From an uncultured Planctomycetaceae bacterium (lineage in GTDB: Bacteria; Planctomycetota; Planctomycetia; Pirellulales; UBA1268), in contig CALAZQ010000456.1 in NCBI GenBank assembly GCA_937926325.1, positions 1 to 16,168 on the forward strand: 16,168 nucleotides of DNA, written 5' to 3'. The position numbers and the translations under genes were made by a program. Below are positions 1 to 7,913 of this stretch, piece after piece. The notes under the pieces were generated by a model, which did not search any database, was not told the origin of the DNA, and saw only the letters and a list, made by a program, of their open reading frames with translations. The number at the start of each line of letters is the position of its first letter. Within the stretch, counting starts at the first letter, position 1.

Positions 1-3000
1 TCAGGAGCCGCGGGGAAAGGTCAGTGGTGGCTGGGCCGGGGTTGGCTGCGGCTGCCGAGGCGGCTGTGGATTGCCAAAGAGCGCCTCGAGGCCACGGCCG
101 ATGCCGTCGCGGAGGACCGCATCGGCGGTGTTTTCCATGATGCGTCCCAGAATGGTGTCGATTGCGGTGGCATCAAACTGTGGCCGCCGCACCGTGCCCC
201 GCAGGGGAATGACAAACGGCGTCCGCAGCAGCCCCGCCACGACCGGTGTCGCCCCGGCCAGATCACCACGGAAGGCCACCTCAAGCTGCATCGCCAGGCT
301 GCCGTCACGGCCCACGCTGCCTTTGCTCCGAACCGAGAGCTGCCCCATATCGAGCACGAGGTTGTCATGATCCACCCGGCCGTCGGCCAGCCGCACCCGC
401 ACCGGCTCAGGCCGAGCTCGCAGCAGCACCACGCGGTCACCGAAGGCAAACCGCGGATCGACGACGCTTTGCAGCTGCGCCAGCAGGTTGACCAGCGGGC
501 CCGCCATGTCGCCCGGGGCCACGGCAAAGTCTTCGAGCCAAAGCTGCCCCTCCAGCCGACCGGCAAGCAGATCGGCCAGCGGCAGCCGGCCACCACCGGT
601 CTCGACCGAGAGCCGGCCGCTGGCTTCGGTGGCACTTCTGAGAATCGGTGAGAGCCAGCCGAGATAGTGACTGCAAATGTCCGGCGTCAGGACCACATGC
701 TCGACCACCGGACCTGGCGGCAGCACCAGCTCTCCCGGTGGCGGTGAGAGCCTGAGCCAGGGGGCACCCCGCAGCCGGCCACCCGACACTGGAATGTCGA
801 AGGGGCCGAAGGCCAGCTGCCCTTCGACCAGCCGCACGGGCAGCTCGCCCGGCCCCACCGGAAACTCCGCCAGCCGGCCACCCTGCCAGGCCAGCGTGGT
901 CTCAGCGGTGAGCCCCGCCAGCCAGCCCGCCAGGTCATTGCGGCTGCCAGCATCAGTTCCGCGTGGCAGGGCAATCAGGCGGCCCGCACCGCCAGCTGTC
1001 GGACCCTGCCACTGTTTGGGCACTGGCAGTTCCACCGGCCCAGCCCCAGCCTCAGCCAGCGCCAGGCCCACTTGATTGAGGCTGCCACTGAGGGCAAACG
1101 GCTGCGGGCCACCGCCAGAGAGCTGCACGAGTCCACCCGAGGCGGGCGTGAGCAGCCGGGAAAGCTGACTAAAATTGGTGGCGAAGGTGCCCCGCAGGTC
1201 AAGCTGTCGGCTGCCGCGGAGGTCGCTGAGCCTGCCCGAGGCGGCAAGCCCCAGGGTCGATGACTCCAGCGTGAGCCGATTGATCAGGAACTGCTGCTTT
1301 GCAGCCGCTGGCATTGCCGGCCGGGTCAGGTCGAGCACGGCCTTGAGCTGGGGCTCGTTCCAGACCTCGCGGCCCGCCGGCAGCGGTTCACCCCTGGGCG
1401 GTGTCGCTGTGAGTGCCAGCTGGCTGCCGGTCAGCTCCACCAGCAGGCTGACACCATCTCCTGCATCGACCAGTTCGGCCGTTCCCCAGACCCGTCCGCT
1501 GGCGGCATACCGGGGAAGCTTCGGTGACAGCCACCGCTGCAGCCGGGCCATGTCGGCCTGCCACTGCAGCCGGCCGCGGATCAGCTCAAGCAAGCGGTCA
1601 ACCGTCATGCCTTCAGTGGCCAGCCGCAGGCCATTGGTGCGGAGGGAGGCGGTTGCCGTCAGCACTTCGGCGGAAGCCAGATCGATCAGCCCCCGCTCGG
1701 GGTCGATCGACCCGGCAGCCGACAGCACCACTCGCGGCTCTTTGAGCTCAAGGCTGTCAGTGGTCAGGGCCAGGGAATCGATCTGTCCGGTTGCCTTGGT
1801 AATCTGCCACTGCGAGCCGGCACTGCTGATGGTCAGGCTGCTGTCGAGCTGACCGGCCAGCTCGACCGTGCCCGGTGGTGGCGTCCAGCCCGCCACGACC
1901 AGCAGCCCCTGCAGCCGGTCCTGCCAACGACCGAGGCCACCAGCCAGTCGGCAGTCGATCGTGCCGCCGCCGCCGTTGCGGGCCCGCAGCTGGGGCCAGC
2001 CCAAACCTGCTGCTGGCAGCGTGACCGTGCAGCCTCCGGCCACCGCCGCTGCCGCCAGGTCACCGCCAGCCTCGATTCGCAGGCTGGCCTGATCGAGCAC
2101 CACCTGCTCGGCGGCGGCAGTCCCCACCGCCTCGACGTCGACCGCCACCAAGTCGTCCTGCCAGATCGGCCGCCCACCCACCGACCACGAAAAGTCTTCC
2201 AGGCTTGCTGCCGCTGACAGCGTGGTGGCAGGAGTGTCGGGAGCTTGGCCCAGCAGCAGCCGGCCGCGGGCCGTGCCAGCTACTGCCAGCGGCCGGTGAA
2301 CCGACTGGAGGTCGAACAGCTCAGCGGCAGCGGCGAACAGGTCGCCCAGTTCAACCCGCCACGTCGTTTCGATGCCGCCGGCTCGGTTCGTTGCCTTCAG
2401 CTCAGCCGCAGCCGCGGCCAGCCGCGCCTCGGTCAGCTGCAGGTGGCCACTCGCCAGTCGCCGGGCCCGCAGCCAGCCGGTGCAAGGCTCTGGCCACCTA
2501 AGGTCATGCGTGCCCTGAATGGCAGCCAGTTCTACCAGCGTGGTCTGCAGTTCAATTCCCTGCCGATCGCCGGCAAGGTCAAGCTCGACCGCACCACCGG
2601 TCACCCGGACGTCGGGCCGCAGGGCAAGGCCGCCGGCCAGACTCCGGGCAACAGCCGCCAGATCGAGCTGGGCGTGGGCAGACAGATCGGGTCCGGCAAC
2701 CGCTTCCAGCCACGACCACGCCGCTGCCCAGGTAGCCGCTGGCAAGGCCGCCGGCAGGCGGATTGTTCCAGTGATAGCACCGCGACCGAGGGACGACTCC
2801 AGGTTCAACCGCTCAACCTGCAGCTGCTCTGGTGAAGCGGCCAGGCCGAAGGGCACCTCCAGCCGGTCGATCTGAAGTCGATCCCTGCCCGTCGCCGCAT
2901 CCCGTAGCGACAGCTGACGACCGGCAAGACTGCCGGAACAGGCAAGCTGCCAGTCGGCCGGGCTGTTGCCGGTGGCGACCGGAGCTGAGGCAACGGTGAC

Positions 3001-3954
3001 GTCGGCCCGCAGATCGAGCTGGCCAGCGAGCAGAACTGGCCAGCCGAATCGGCTCGCCGCCAACCGGGAGCAGCCAGCCGGGAGCCCGGTGCCTCCAACC
3101 GCAAGCGAGCGGCCGCTGGGGCCGGCAGCAGCGACCGTAAGCGACCAGCCCCCAGCGCGGGCCAGTGTGGCCGCCGTTCGGCTGGCAACGCTCCCCGAAC
3201 CAGCTGCGGCGGTAAGGGTCGGGCTGTCGCGCACGTCAAGCTGAGGCTGGCCAACCTGCCGCAGCCGGCCACTGACGACTGTATCGATCGGCGGCAGACC
3301 GTCGGCGACAGCTGCCGAAGTCAGGGGAATCGTGGCAGCCAGCTCGGTGATCCACCAGGCCTCGTGATGCCGCAGGTCAATCAGTTCAACAGTCACGTCG
3401 AACAGTTCGAGCGATCCGTTCAAGGCAGCAGGCTGCGGGGCAGCAGGCTGGTCACCCGCCGCGACGGCCCCCCACTGGCCGGCAGCCGGTGCTGCCGGCA
3501 GCGGTTCCGGCGGCTCAGCCAGCCTGTCCAGCCATGGCGCCAGCACGGTCTCGATTGTGCTGCCCCCCTGCCAGACGGCAGTCGAGAGCCGCCCGCCGTG
3601 GACGGTGACCGGTCCCAGGTCTGCCGGTTGCACAACCAGCCGCAGGGGGCTGCGGCCAATTGTCAGCCGATCGATCGCCAGCAGGGCCTGGCCGTCCGAC
3701 GTCTCCAGCAGCACATCGCGGTAGACGATGGGCCCGAACCAGTGCCAGTCGGCCCCACCACTGCTGAGCTGGCCGGCAATGCCGTTGAAGGCCTGCCTGA
3801 GCGGCCAGTCGCGGACTGCTGGAATGAGCGTCACCCGGGGCAGCTGCCAGAGGGCCAGTGCCAGCAAGCCCAGGGCGAGCAGTCGACGCCACCGCCTCGA
3901 CCGCCGTGGCGGCGGCGACAGGACCGGCTCATCATCGTCCCAGAGATCGTCCAT
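1..3954 (-). CDS. AsmA-like giant membrane-anchored protein
   Basis: Complete 1317-aa reading frame, from ATG at 3954 to a TGA at the first three bases of the window. Residues 1-22 are acidic and then Arg/Pro-rich, and residues about 24-38 form one hydrophobic segment (LLALGLLALALW). This predicts a single N-terminal inner-membrane anchor with the rest in the periplasm. The long body consists of repeated short beta-strand-like stretches with Gly/Leu-rich turns. The C-terminus (about residues 1150-1290) has the layout of an AsmA-like C-terminal region: a GSVGRDGSLAMQLEV strand pair, then an IPLRGTVRRPQFD strand. A Pro/Gln-rich tail follows. The AsmA/TamB/YhdP superfamily is linked to lipid transport and outer-membrane homeostasis; applying that role here is inference. 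It is the last gene of a leftward operon, 24 nt after mobA. A TATACT hexamer lies 11 nt before the ATG, so a private promoter is possible. No clear Shine-Dalgarno is seen. Confidence 0.8.
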   Translation of the reverse strand: MDDLWDDDEPVLSPPPRRSRRWRRLLALGLLALALWQLPRVTLIPAVRDWPLRQAFNGIAGQLSSGGADWHWFGPIVYRDVLLETSDGQALLAIDRLTIGRSPLRLVVQPADLGPVTVHGGRLSTAVWQGGSTIETVLAPWLDRLAEPPEPLPAAPAAGQWGAVAAGDQPAAPQPAALNGSLELFDVTVELIDLRHHEAWWITELAATIPLTSAAVADGLPPIDTVVSGRLRQVGQPQLDVRDSPTLTAAAGSGSVASRTAATLARAGGWSLTVAAAGPSGRSLAVGGTGLPAGCSRLAASRFGWPVLLAGQLDLRADVTVASAPVATGNSPADWQLACSGSLAGRQLSLRDAATGRDRLQIDRLEVPFGLAASPEQLQVERLNLESSLGRGAITGTIRLPAALPAATWAAAWSWLEAVAGPDLSAHAQLDLAAVARSLAGGLALRPDVRVTGGAVELDLAGDRQGIELQTTLVELAAIQGTHDLRWPEPCTGWLRARRLASGHLQLTEARLAAAAAELKATNRAGGIETTWRVELGDLFAAAAELFDLQSVHRPLAVAGTARGRLLLGQAPDTPATTLSAAASLEDFSWSVGGRPIWQDDLVAVDVEAVGTAAAEQVVLDQASLRIEAGGDLAAAAVAGGCTVTLPAAGLGWPQLRARNGGGGTIDCRLAGGLGRWQDRLQGLLVVAGWTPPPGTVELAGQLDSSLTISSAGSQWQITKATGQIDSLALTTDSLELKEPRVVLSAAGSIDPERGLIDLASAEVLTATASLRTNGLRLATEGMTVDRLLELIRGRLQWQADMARLQRWLSPKLPRYAASGRVWGTAELVDAGDGVSLLVELTGSQLALTATPPRGEPLPAGREVWNEPQLKAVLDLTRPAMPAAAKQQFLINRLTLESSTLGLAASGRLSDLRGSRQLDLRGTFATNFSQLSRLLTPASGGLVQLSGGGPQPFALSGSLNQVGLALAEAGAGPVELPVPKQWQGPTAGGAGRLIALPRGTDAGSRNDLAGWLAGLTAETTLAWQGGRLAEFPVGPGELPVRLVEGQLAFGPFDIPVSGGRLRGAPWLRLSPPPGELVLPPGPVVEHVVLTPDICSHYLGWLSPILRSATEASGRLSVETGGGRLPLADLLAGRLEGQLWLEDFAVAPGDMAGPLVNLLAQLQSVVDPRFAFGDRVVLLRARPEPVRVRLADGRVDHDNLVLDMGQLSVRSKGSVGRDGSLAMQLEVAFRGDLAGATPVVAGLLRTPFVIPLRGTVRRPQFDATAIDTILGRIMENTADAVLRDGIGRGLEALFGNPQPPRQPQPTPAQPPLTFPRGS

Positions 3955-3978
3955 GACCGGCGATGAGTATAGAACCGG

Positions 3979-4689
3979 TCACCGCCGCCGCGAAGCCGAA
4001 CCGGCCAGGGCAGCCAGGTCGGCCGGCGTGTCGATGTCACAGCCGGCAGCCCCCACGGGATCGATCTGCTGCCAAGCAGCGGTCGGAATCAGCACGACGT
4101 GATCAGCGTCTTGCCCTGTAAGTGTGGCCACAAAGCCCCGCAGGTCGCGGCGGCCGCTGGCCAGAAACGCTTCCAGAGGACCAAGCAGCTGGGGCCGACA
4201 AACAGAAAAGAGATACTGCGGCTGGCCAGCGACCTCGGGGATGGCCCAGGCGACGCTATCTGCAGCAGGCGGCAGCCAGTCGAGCAACGCCTGTACCAAG
4301 GGCGGCCGCAGCAGCGGCAGATCACAGGCAACCAGCAGCACCGCCGCCGGCAAGGGCCGGCCTGCCGTTGCTCGTTGCTGACAGATATCGGCCAGGCCAT
4401 CCCTGATTGCTGCCAATGGGCCGGCCCCGGGCTGGCTGTCGGCCAGCTGCCGAAGACCCAGGAAGCGGTCCCGCAGGTCGGCTGGCACCGGCTCCCCACC
4501 GACCACCACGATTTCGGCGATGACCGGAGCAACTGCAGCAGCCACTCGGCCCAGCAACAGTTCACCACCAACCTCACAGGCGGCCTTCCCACCAGCGGGC
4601 CGCGCCGCCCCCAACCGCCGGGCCGCACCGCCAGCCAGCAAGATCGCCGCCGGCTGATCATCGCAGTTTCGTCTGTCACTGCTTCCCAC
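3979..4689 (-). CDS. mobA: MobA-like molybdenum cofactor guanylyltransferase
   Basis: 236 aa from a GTG start at 4689, 7 nt after the aminotransferase stop. The frame stays open further upstream, but only inside the aminotransferase gene, so I reject the longer form. The nucleotide-binding signature AAILLAGG is at residues 14-21 and the metal-binding motif VACDLPLL is central. A late segment reads PQYLFSVCRPQLLGPL, followed by a DLRGF stretch and a terminal CDIDTPADLAAL. These fit the MobA/NTP-transferase family, which transfers GMP to molybdopterin in the cytoplasm. The signature loop is unusual: the usual GGxSxRMGxDK is replaced by GG-AARRLG-AARPAGG-K, which puts the lysine about five residues later and lacks the Asp before it. 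A related nucleotidyltransferase of other specificity (MocA or CofC type) is therefore possible. Probably co-transcribed with both neighbours. No other molybdenum genes are in the window. Confidence 0.72.
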   Translation of the reverse strand: MGSSDRRNCDDQPAAILLAGGAARRLGAARPAGGKAACEVGGELLLGRVAAAVAPVIAEIVVVGGEPVPADLRDRFLGLRQLADSQPGAGPLAAIRDGLADICQQRATAGRPLPAAVLLVACDLPLLRPPLVQALLDWLPPAADSVAWAIPEVAGQPQYLFSVCRPQLLGPLEAFLASGRRDLRGFVATLTGQDADHVVLIPTAAWQQIDPVGAAGCDIDTPADLAALAGSASRRR

Positions 4690-4696
4690 TGGTGAC

Positions 4697-5902
4697 TCAG
4701 GCAGACAGCCCTGCGAGGAACCGGCCGATGCGGTCGAGGCCGGCATTGAGCTTTTCGTCAGAGGCAGCAAACGACATCCGCACATGCCCCTCCGCGCCGA
4801 AGGCGGCCCCGGCGACGGTCGCCACCTGCTCCTGCTCGAGCAGCCGTTCACACCATTCAATGCTGGTGGCCGGACCGCCCGGCTGGCCAAGCGACTGGCT
4901 GATATCAAAGAAGGCATAGAAGGCACCACCGATGTCAGGAATCCGCACGCCGGGCAGCTGCCGGAGCCGGCTGATGACCAGGTCGCGACGGGCCTGAAAC
5001 GCAGCCCGCATCTCAGCCACGCAGTCCTGCGGTCCGGTCAACGCCTCGAGTGCCGCATGCTGGCTGATGCTGCACGGGTTGCTTGTCTCCTGGCTCTGCA
5101 GGCTGCCCATCGCCTTGGCCAGCGGGGCTGGTGAGATCGTCCAGCCGATCCGCCAGCCGGTCATCGAATAGGTTTTGCTGACTCCGGCCACTACCACGCA
5201 GCGGTCGGCCAGCCCCGGCCGCAGGGTCGGGAACGAGACCGACTCGCGGCCGTCGAAGACCAGCTGGTCATAGATCTCGTCGGAAACCACCGCCAGGTTG
5301 GCCTCGATGGCGACATCGGCCAGGGCCTCAAGTTCGGCCCGGGTGTAGACCACACCGGTGGGGTTGCTGGGCGAGCAGAGCAGCAGCATCCGGGTCTGCG
5401 GCGTGATCGCAGCGGCGAGCGCCGCTGGCTTCAGCTTGAAGTCATCCTCGAGCGTGGTCGGCAGCAGCACCGGCACGGCACCGGCCAGCTTGATCAGTTC
5501 GGCATAACTGACCCAGTAGGGGGTCGGCACGACCACCTCATCCCCCGGGTTGAGCACCGCGGTGAAGACGTTGTGCAGGCTGTGCTTGGCACCGTTGGAA
5601 ACAATCACCTGGGCCGCGTCGACCGCCAGCCCCGCCCGCCGGCTGTAGTCGGCCGCGACTGCCTGGCGGAGCGCCGGGATGCCGGCCGCCGGGGTGTACT
5701 TGGTCTTGCCCGCGGCGATCGCTGCCGCCCCCGCCTGGCAGATGTGCGGCGGCGTGGGGAAGTCGGGCTCACCGACCGACAGGTCGATGACATCGATGCC
5801 TTCGGCCTTCATCGCCCCGGCCCGGGCTGCCATCGCCAGTGTGGCTGAGGGTTCGAGGGAGGCCATCCTGGTGGCCAACCGGAGCGAAGCGGCCTGTTCC
5901 AT
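4697..5902 (-). CDS. aspC: Aspartate aminotransferase, class I fold type I (group Ib)
   Basis: 401 aa. I chose the ATG at 5902 over the TTG directly before it because AAAGGA lies 11-12 nt upstream. It is a PLP-dependent aminotransferase that interconverts aspartate and oxaloacetate with glutamate and 2-oxoglutarate in the cytoplasm. Visible motifs are SVGEPDFPTP (42-51), GKTKYTPAAG (65-74, typical of the Thermus/Bacillus-type Ib group), SPSNPTG with N180, SDEIYDQ with D208, and the PLP Schiff-base site VSKTYSMTGWRIGW with K243. The substrate carboxylate-binding arginine lies in HVRMSFA near the C-terminus. Length is normal for the family. Some Ib enzymes also act on prephenate, which I cannot tell from sequence alone. 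It is the first gene of the leftward operon with mobA and the AsmA-like gene. The leader contains a small hairpin, ACGGC/GCCGT at 5929-5941. Confidence 0.93.
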   Translation of the reverse strand: MEQAASLRLATRMASLEPSATLAMAARAGAMKAEGIDVIDLSVGEPDFPTPPHICQAGAAAIAAGKTKYTPAAGIPALRQAVAADYSRRAGLAVDAAQVIVSNGAKHSLHNVFTAVLNPGDEVVVPTPYWVSYAELIKLAGAVPVLLPTTLEDDFKLKPAALAAAITPQTRMLLLCSPSNPTGVVYTRAELEALADVAIEANLAVVSDEIYDQLVFDGRESVSFPTLRPGLADRCVVVAGVSKTYSMTGWRIGWTISPAPLAKAMGSLQSQETSNPCSISQHAALEALTGPQDCVAEMRAAFQARRDLVISRLRQLPGVRIPDIGGAFYAFFDISQSLGQPGGPATSIEWCERLLEQEQVATVAGAAFGAEGHVRMSFAASDEKLNAGLDRIGRFLAGLSA

Positions 5903-5964
5903 CAATTGATCGTTCCTTTCTCAGGCCCACGGCAGGGCCGTCAGCGACGTGGCATACTTACTCG

Positions 5965-6001
5965 CAGGCCGCGACGGTCACGCGGCCCTGTTGCAGATAA
6001 T
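5965..6001 (+). promoter_or_regulatory. Hairpin plus candidate -10 upstream of ino1
   Basis: In the divergent intergenic region, GGCCGCG (5967-5973) pairs with CGCGGCC (5981-5987) across a 7-nt loop. After a bulged C the stem gains two more pairs. Directly downstream GATAAT (5996-6001) resembles a sigma-70 -10 box, 26 nt before the ino1 ATG. The matching -35 position is poor. The inverted repeat would cover about -38 to -13 relative to a start near 6008, so an operator is possible. This is inference from position only. Confidence 0.3.
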
Positions 6002-6027
6002 AGCACGCCGCAAACGAGGAGCTTTTC

Positions 6028-7242
6028 ATGGCGAGTGGGCAGGTCGGACTCTGGCTGGTGGGCGCGAAGGGCGGCGTCGCGACAACCGTCATGACCGGTC
6101 TGGCCGCACTCAGTCGTGGACTCGTCGAGCCGATCGGGCTCGTGACAGAGACCGAGTCGTTTCAGCAGCTGTCACTGGTCGGCTGTGACGCGTTTGTCGT
6201 GGGCGGCCACGACATCCGACCCGGAAAGCTGACCGACGAAGCCCGGCGGATGTGGACCAGCAGCCGCGCGATTCCACCCGAGCTGCTTGAGGCGACGGCC
6301 GCTGATCTCGAGGCGATCGAGGCCCGGCTGCGGCCGGGGACCGTCCTGGCGGCCGGCGAGTCGATCCAGGCCCTGGCCGACCCGGCAGTGGTGGCGGTGG
6401 CCGAGACACCGCGGCAGGCGATCGACCGCATCCGGGACGACATCCAGCAGTTTGCTGCCACCACCGGGGTCGAACGGGTAGTGGTCGTGAACCTCGCCTC
6501 GACCGAGCCCCCCTGGACCGGCACAATTCCCGAAACCTTTGCGGCGATCGAGCCAGCCCTCGATCAGCCCGCCGCCGCGGGCAGCCCGTTGCCGGCCAGC
6601 AGCCTCTATGCCTTGGCCGCCTTCGAGGCCGATGCCGCCTACATCAACTTTACGCCCTCGACCGGGGCGACTCCGCCGGCCATCGATGAGGTGGCCCGCC
6701 GCCGGGGCCTGCCGCATGCCGGCTGCGATGGCAAAACCGGTGAGACGCTGCTCAAAAGTGTGCTGGCCCCGATGTTCGCCGCCCGCAATCTCGAGGTGAT
6801 GAGCTGGGTTGGCCACAACATCTTCGGCAACCTCGATGGCCGGATTCTCGATGACCCGGCCAACAAGGCCGCCAAGGTCAAAAGCAAGGATCACCTGCTG
6901 GGGGCATTGCTGCCGAAGCCGCCGCAGACACTCGTCTCGATCGAATATGTCGAGAGCCTCGGTGACTGGAAGACCGCCTGGGACCACATCCACTTCCGAG
7001 GCTTTCTTGGCACCCCGATGGCCATGCAGTTCACCTGGCAGGGCTGCGATTCGATTCTGGCGGCCCCGCTGGTGATCGATCTGGTGCGACTTGTCGATCG
7101 GGCCCGGCAGAACGGTGAACGTGGCCAGTTAGCCTGGCTCGCCAGCTTCTTTAAAAGCCCGTTGGGCTGCGCGGAACAGGGCTTTTCCCGTCAGCTTACG
7201 TTGCTTGAGCAATGGGTTGCTGCACAGGCTGGCTGCGGCTGA
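6028..7242 (+). CDS. ino1: Inositol-3-phosphate synthase
   Basis: 404 aa. The ATG at 6028 is preceded by GAGGAG with a 6-nt spacer. The enzyme makes 1L-myo-inositol 3-phosphate from glucose 6-phosphate with NAD in the cytoplasm. The N-terminal Rossmann segment GLWLVGAKGGVATTVMTG (7-24) replaces the more familiar GxGGNNGTT loop. The catalytic half is clear: CDGKTGETLLKS (233-244), GHNIFGNLDG (262-271, matching the family N-x-LGN-x-DG), the lysine cluster DDPANKAAKVKSKD (275-288) and IEYVESLGDWKTAWDHIHF. The C-terminal helix pattern DSILAAPLVIDLVRLVDRA is typical. It is shorter than eukaryotic enzymes (about 510 aa), as expected for the compact bacterial forms. It is divergent from aspC and has no co-directional partner within 300 bp. 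Possible roles are inositol phospholipid or compatible solute synthesis (inference). Confidence 0.9.
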   Translation: MASGQVGLWLVGAKGGVATTVMTGLAALSRGLVEPIGLVTETESFQQLSLVGCDAFVVGGHDIRPGKLTDEARRMWTSSRAIPPELLEATAADLEAIEARLRPGTVLAAGESIQALADPAVVAVAETPRQAIDRIRDDIQQFAATTGVERVVVVNLASTEPPWTGTIPETFAAIEPALDQPAAAGSPLPASSLYALAAFEADAAYINFTPSTGATPPAIDEVARRRGLPHAGCDGKTGETLLKSVLAPMFAARNLEVMSWVGHNIFGNLDGRILDDPANKAAKVKSKDHLLGALLPKPPQTLVSIEYVESLGDWKTAWDHIHFRGFLGTPMAMQFTWQGCDSILAAPLVIDLVRLVDRARQNGERGQLAWLASFFKSPLGCAEQGFSRQLTLLEQWVAAQAGCG

Positions 7243-7330
7243 CCAGCTGAAGACTGAGCCCGCCAAACTTCATCACGTGATCGTTTCGCGATCCGGCGGT
7301 GAAGGTCGACCGCAGATACGCTGGCTTGGG

Positions 7331-7346
7331 CCGGGATCATTCCCGG
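7331..7346. promoter_or_regulatory. Perfect inverted repeat CCGGGA-4-TCCCGG
   Basis: CCGGGA (7331-7336) and TCCCGG (7341-7346) are perfect inverted arms around TCAT. The element lies 89 nt after the ino1 stop and 35 nt before TTGACA. It could be an operator for the downstream Lys-repeat gene or part of ino1 transcript termination. No T-run follows directly, so a simple terminator is less likely. Confidence 0.3.
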
Positions 7347-7356
7347 TACCTGAAAA

Positions 7357-7409
7357 GCAAAAAATTTTTGCCGACCTCTCTTGACAGTCTTTCGCCCAAT
7401 TCTTGAAAA
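7357..7409 (+). promoter_or_regulatory. Candidate promoter with A/T-tract for the Lys-repeat gene
   Basis: A perfect TTGACA -35 hexamer is at 7381-7386. The expected -10 position (7403-7409) reads TTGAAAA, a weak match. Eleven nt upstream of the -35 lies an AAAAAATTTTT tract (7359-7369) flanked by GC/GC. That is the position and composition of an UP element, in a region otherwise rich in GC. The start would fall near 7416, giving a leader of about 125 nt before the ATG at 7544. The weak -10 is the main doubt. Confidence 0.42.
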
Positions 7410-7422
7410 CTCTGGCTGAGTT

Positions 7423-7456
7423 GCTGTCATGTTCCGTGCTTGCACGGCATGGCAGC
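7423..7456 (+). promoter_or_regulatory. Long hairpin in the leader of the Lys-repeat gene
   Basis: GCTGTCATG (7423-7431) pairs with CATGGCAGC (7448-7456), including one G-U pair. Inside, CCGTGC (7434-7439) pairs with GCACGG (7442-7447) around a two-base centre. The two stems are joined on the 5' side by a TT bulge. The total is 15 pairs in 34 nt. No U-run follows, so it does not look like a terminator. It sits 88 nt before the start codon. A dimeric operator in DNA is the alternative reading. Confidence 0.45.
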
Positions 7457-7543
7457 AGTTCAACCGTCGATTGCTTCCAACGCACGGCACCCGCGGAGGC
7501 AGTCAGTTCCATAGTCTGGGTGCCAGTGGCAAGGAGCCATTCA

Positions 7544-7702
7544 ATGGCCAAGAAGAAGGTCGCCAAGAAGAAGGTCGCCAAGAAGAAGGTGGCCAAGAAG
7601 GTCGCCAAGAAGAAGGTGGCTAAGAAGAAGGTCGCCAAAAAGAAGGTGGCCAAGAAGAAGGTCGCCAAGAAGAAGGTGGCCAAGAAGAAGGGCCACGCCT
7701 GA
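7544..7702 (+). CDS. Small Lys-rich AKKKV-repeat protein, histone H1-like
   Basis: 52 aa from ATG 7544, with AAGGAG at 7531-7536 and a 7-nt spacer. An in-frame ATG at 7403 would add a nondescript 47-aa leader, and its start overlaps the candidate -10, so I prefer the short form. The protein is Met, then three AKKKV units, one AKKV unit, five AKKKV units, AKKK and GHA. It contains 29 lysines in 52 residues and no acidic or aromatic residue. Such repeats resemble the C-terminal tail of histone H1 and bacterial H1-like proteins (AlgP, Hc2 type), which bind DNA through charge. Binding to nucleic acid, DNA or RNA, is therefore inferred; no globular domain is present. It has its own leader and is followed by a strong terminator, so it is probably a single-gene transcript. 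Confidence 0.72.
   Translation: MAKKKVAKKKVAKKKVAKKVAKKKVAKKKVAKKKVAKKKVAKKKVAKKKGHA
7547..7690 (+). repeat. 15-bp tandem repeat encoding AKKKV
   Basis: Eight 15-bp units of the form GCC-AAG-AAG-AAG-GTS, one 12-bp unit lacking an AAG, and a final partial unit. Val codons run GTC, GTC, GTG, GTC and then alternate GTG/GTC, suggesting growth in 30-bp steps. Only two units carry a synonymous change in the Ala or first Lys codon (GCT, AAA). Copy number is probably variable between strains by slippage. Confidence 0.9.
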
Positions 7703-7817
7703 TCCGTCTTCGGCGTGGCTTGCGGCGGTTGACGGATGGGGGCACTGTCTGCGGGCTTTTCGGCTCGCGGGCTTTCGTCTGACATCGCAGTGACCATGCC
7801 GCTGTTCTGACGAGAAA

Positions 7818-7859
7818 GGCCGGCCCGGGCTCTTGGGCGCCCGGGCCGGCCTCGTTTTT
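7818..7859 (+). terminator. Strong intrinsic terminator after the Lys-repeat gene
   Basis: GGCCGGCCCGGGC (7818-7830) pairs perfectly with GCCCGGGCCGGCC (7839-7851) across an 8-nt loop. After CTCG it is followed by TTTTT (7855-7859). An AAA precedes the stem. It lies 115 nt after the Lys-repeat stop and 54 nt before the next start, so it isolates that transcript. Confidence 0.85.
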
Positions 7860-7913
7860 GCCCGTGGGAATCGCCCTGCGGGCAATTTGGTCGCTCGATC
7901 GGTGTTTTTCCCA

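Noticed and set aside
7547..7690. CRISPR-like or VNTR array without coding function
   Set aside because: The 15-bp units have no spacers, keep frame with an ATG and a good ribosome site, and even the short unit loses exactly one codon. Coding is the simpler explanation.
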